Source of the DNA: SZUA-186 sp041552135
Lineage (GTDB): Bacteria; Pseudomonadota; Gammaproteobacteria; UBA9214
Length of the DNA: 42,474 nt
Assembly: GCA_041552135.1 (NCBI GenBank)
Contig: JBFELL010000004.1
Span: forward strand, 1-42,474
Direction of reading: 5' to 3'
In this document: piece after piece, positions 40,593 through 42,474 of the stretch
Numbering within the stretch: the first letter of the stretch is position 1
Layout: each line of letters begins with the position of its first letter
Position numbers and translations under genes: made by a program
Notes under the pieces: model-generated
Database searches by the model: none
Seen by the model: only the letters and a program-made list of their open reading frames with translations
What the model was told of the DNA's origin: nothing

Positions 40593-41395
40593 GGCCCTGC
40601 GGTTTCCGCTGCGGGAATTTGCAGTCGCAGCAACTCGGGCGCGACCTCCTGCCGCGCCACGCGCAGGCCCTGGCGGATGGCCAGTCGGTCGCTGCCATCC
40701 AGTGGCATCCAGCTGCCGGATGCCGGGTCCCAGTGGCCGCTGTACCGACCGTCGAGACTCTGGTAGTAGAGTCCCACCCGGCCGACGCGCAGGATGTCCA
40801 CGATCCGGCGGGTGCCGTCCACGTCGAGCTCATCGCGATAGGCCTCGATGGTCCGTCCGTAGTCCAGCTCCACCTGGTAGGCCTCCAGTACCCGGCGGTA
40901 TTTCTCTGCCACGGTCACGTCGGCACGGTCGAGCAGCTCGCGCAGCAGGGCCACACGCTGCCGGCGCTCGTTCATAAGGAAGGGTACGTCCGTGGCGAGG
41001 AAGGCCTCGAGCCGATCAATCATGCGCAGCATCAGCGGCAGGATTTCCTGCTGGGTCAGCTCGATGTCCTCGAGCTGTGTGCGCAGGGAGGTCTTTTCCG
41101 CCTCCTGCGAGTGAACGATGCGCTCCAGCTGGTCGTTGTAGATACTGAGTGCCTCGTGCTCCCGGCCAAGTCGCTGGTATTCAGCGAGCATCTCGCGGGT
41201 CCGGTCGCTGATGCCGTCGATGCGCTGCTGGGTGCGCTGTTCGTGGCGATGATTGTCCTGGCTCAGATGCAGCGACTGGTCGAGGACATCGGCGGCATGC
41301 AGGGCGGATGCCGCTGTCACCAGCAGCAGTGCTGCCGCGGCGGTCGCCCGCTGCCGGCGGGTTGTGACAGCACCGATGTTCATGCGTGGCATCAT
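40589..41395 (-). CDS. DUF3450 periplasmic protein
   Basis: The 268-residue protein has a signal peptide (AAALLLVTAASALHAA) and a long helical region with coiled-coil traits (TQQRIDGISDRTREMLAEYQ, ILPLMLRMIDRLEAFLATD). The C-terminal domain ends with VGRVGLYYQSLDG...SGHWDPASGSW, the DUF3450 signature. In TonB2-type operons it always comes next to TtpC and is assumed to be part of the complex. Three ATGs occur near the start; 41393-41395 is used, with 41390-41392 next. Its stop overlaps the start of the TtpC-like gene. Confidence 0.88.
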   Translation of the reverse strand: MMPRMNIGAVTTRRQRATAAAALLLVTAASALHAADVLDQSLHLSQDNHRHEQRTQQRIDGISDRTREMLAEYQRLGREHEALSIYNDQLERIVHSQEAEKTSLRTQLEDIELTQQEILPLMLRMIDRLEAFLATDVPFLMNERRQRVALLRELLDRADVTVAEKYRRVLEAYQVELDYGRTIEAYRDELDVDGTRRIVDILRVGRVGLYYQSLDGRYSGHWDPASGSWMPLDGSDRLAIRQGLRVARQEVAPELLRLQIPAAETAGP

Positions 41396-41445
41396 AACCT
41401 GTCTTCCGTGGCAGCCCACCGTCAGCGTGTCCTGAACGGGCCGTC

Positions 41446-42474
41446 TCAGTCGTAGCGGTACTGCAGGGTTGCGAAGAAGTTGCGTCCGGGGCTCGGTAGC
41501 CGCCTGAAGAGACCGACATCGGAGTCGGCGACCCGGTTGATGCCGGCCAGGTGGTCCCTCGCCGTGCTGTCGAAAATGTTCTCCACGCCGGCGTTGAGGA
41601 ACAGGTCGCGGGCGACCTCGAAGCCGCCGCGCAGATTCAGCAGCTGGTAGCCGTCGGTTTCCTCCTCCTCGTTGTCGTCGGATACCTGGTTCTGTTCCGC
41701 GTAGGCAACACCCTCCAGCGAGGCCCACCAGCGGGTGCGCCGGTAGGTCAGCGAGGCTCGGCCGTTCAGCGGGGCGATGCGGTACAGCTCGTCGCTGGTA
41801 TCGTCACGCTTGCCGCGCACATAGCTGACAACGCCGTCCAGGCTCCAGTTGTCCGTCAGGGACACACCCCAGGCCGCATCCGCGCCGTAGAGCTTGGCAT
41901 CGACATTGCTGAACTGCAGCGCAAGCGGTTTTTCCGGATTGTTCATGGCACTGACCATGTTGACCACTGCGTCGGTCGAGGGCGTACCCTGGATGTAGTC
42001 ATCCACGTAACGGTAGAACACCCGTGGCTCAAGATAGGCGCGCGAACCATACCAGTCCAGGCCGAGGCCGACCTCGTAGGCCTTCTCCGGGTCGAGGTTG
42101 ATATCGCCGACGTAGTTTTTACCGTCGGCCAGGCCGTTGGTCGCCTGCAGCGGCAGCCACAGGTATCGTTCCTGGTAGGAGGGCGCGCGGGTCTTGTGTC
42201 CCGCCTCGATGGATACCGTCGTCGAGGTGTTCAGTGTATGGCTGAGTTTTGCCACCAGGTCGAAGTTGTTGTCGGTCTTGTCACGGTCGGCCGCGTTGAA
42301 GCGGTCCTGCAGCGTCATGATGTTGGGATTCATCATGGCCATCGAGCTGTAGACATCACCCGCGTCGCTTTTCACGCGATTGTAGCGCCCGCCCAGCTGC
42401 AGGTTCCAGTCCGTGGCCACGGGGCCGTTCCACTCGGCAAAGAAGCCGTAGACGTCGCGCTCCACGTCATTGAA
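41446..42474 (-). CDS. TonB-dependent outer-membrane receptor, C-terminal part
   Basis: The frame runs from the right edge to a TGA at 41446, so only the last 342 residues are present. They are beta-barrel strands ending in FFATLQYRYD with the terminal aromatic residue wanted for outer-membrane insertion. Motifs such as RAPSYQERYLWLPLQATNGL and VFYRYVDDYIQGTPS resemble receptors annotated as copper (OprC-like) or metal-related in Gammaproteobacteria. The plug domain is outside the window. It heads the operon of DUF3450, TtpC-like, ExbB, ExbD, TonB and TPR, so it is likely the receptor served by them. Its ligand is not known. Confidence 0.88.
   Translation of the reverse strand, partial: FNDVERDVYGFFAEWNGPVATDWNLQLGGRYNRVKSDAGDVYSSMAMMNPNIMTLQDRFNAADRDKTDNNFDLVAKLSHTLNTSTTVSIEAGHKTRAPSYQERYLWLPLQATNGLADGKNYVGDINLDPEKAYEVGLGLDWYGSRAYLEPRVFYRYVDDYIQGTPSTDAVVNMVSAMNNPEKPLALQFSNVDAKLYGADAAWGVSLTDNWSLDGVVSYVRGKRDDTSDELYRIAPLNGRASLTYRRTRWWASLEGVAYAEQNQVSDDNEEEETDGYQLLNLRGGFEVARDLFLNAGVENIFDSTARDHLAGINRVADSDVGLFRRLPSPGRNFFATLQYRYD

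Noticed and set aside
1..42474. CRISPR arrays, tRNA or rRNA genes, prophage or complete insertion sequences
   Set aside because: No regularly spaced direct repeats, no cloverleaf or rRNA-like strings and no transposase or integrase frames were seen by eye.

Overview
The window is GC-rich, gene-dense DNA of about 42 kb from a bacterial chromosome. It most likely comes from a gammaproteobacterium: it has a Vibrio/Shewanella-style TonB2 gene set with DUF3450, a TusE/DsrC relative, and many proteins close in type to those of marine or sulfur-cycle Gammaproteobacteria. That placement is inferred from gene content, not from a marker gene. I found no rRNA, tRNA, CRISPR array, phage or complete insertion sequence. 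Most starts can be set by coupled (ATGA or TGATG) junctions or visible ribosome binding sites.

Left part (1-10.8 kb): the 5' end of a NYN-domain protein, a four-helix membrane protein, a CMD-Rieske fusion, and a stretch with a MITE-like palindromic element. Then come a glycine-zipper lipoprotein, a secreted GDSL esterase whose stop codon is followed by an open in-frame tail, a CadC-type membrane regulator with TolB-like and TPR parts, and a coupled TPR / FG-GAP-ASPIC lipoprotein pair.

Centre (11.1-21.1 kb): this is the most interesting block. Eight tightly packed minus-strand genes encode, in transcription order, a Nudix hydrolase, a PhoU-APH kinase fusion, a GAK-type ATP-grasp enzyme, an HprK-related kinase B, a SixA-Nudix fusion, a SixA-like phosphatase, a calcineurin-like phosphatase and an amphi-Trp protein. 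A divergent coupled pair encodes a CYTH-like/CHAD protein and a ParA ATPase. The set matches the core of the functionally undefined GAK system (ATP-grasp, amphi-Trp, HprK-related kinase). Here it is extended by many phosphate-handling domains and a CHAD-ParA arm, which suggests polyphosphate or another phosphorylated compound and possibly positioned granules.

Next (21.3-26.8 kb): a DsrC-like protein lacking the C-terminal cysteine, a DUF924 protein, and a three-gene run of a fatty-acid-hydroxylase/GH3 fusion, a dipeptide-epimerase-type enolase and a YjbQ protein. The last three look like one pathway that makes and edits an acyl-amino acid or similar conjugate. The GH3 part holds a 66-bp AT-rich codon island.

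Right part (27-42.5 kb): a secreted subtilase with PKD domains and an apparent His-to-Glu change in the triad; a ClpX-like AAA+ protein, a CDF metal exporter and a small membrane-anchored protein in a row; ArsM with a second, cysteine-poor methyltransferase copy; an SDR; and a Ysc84-type secreted protein. It ends with a TonB system operon (TonB-dependent receptor, DUF3450, TtpC-like ExbB, ExbB, ExbD, TonB, TPR) whose receptor gene runs off the right edge.
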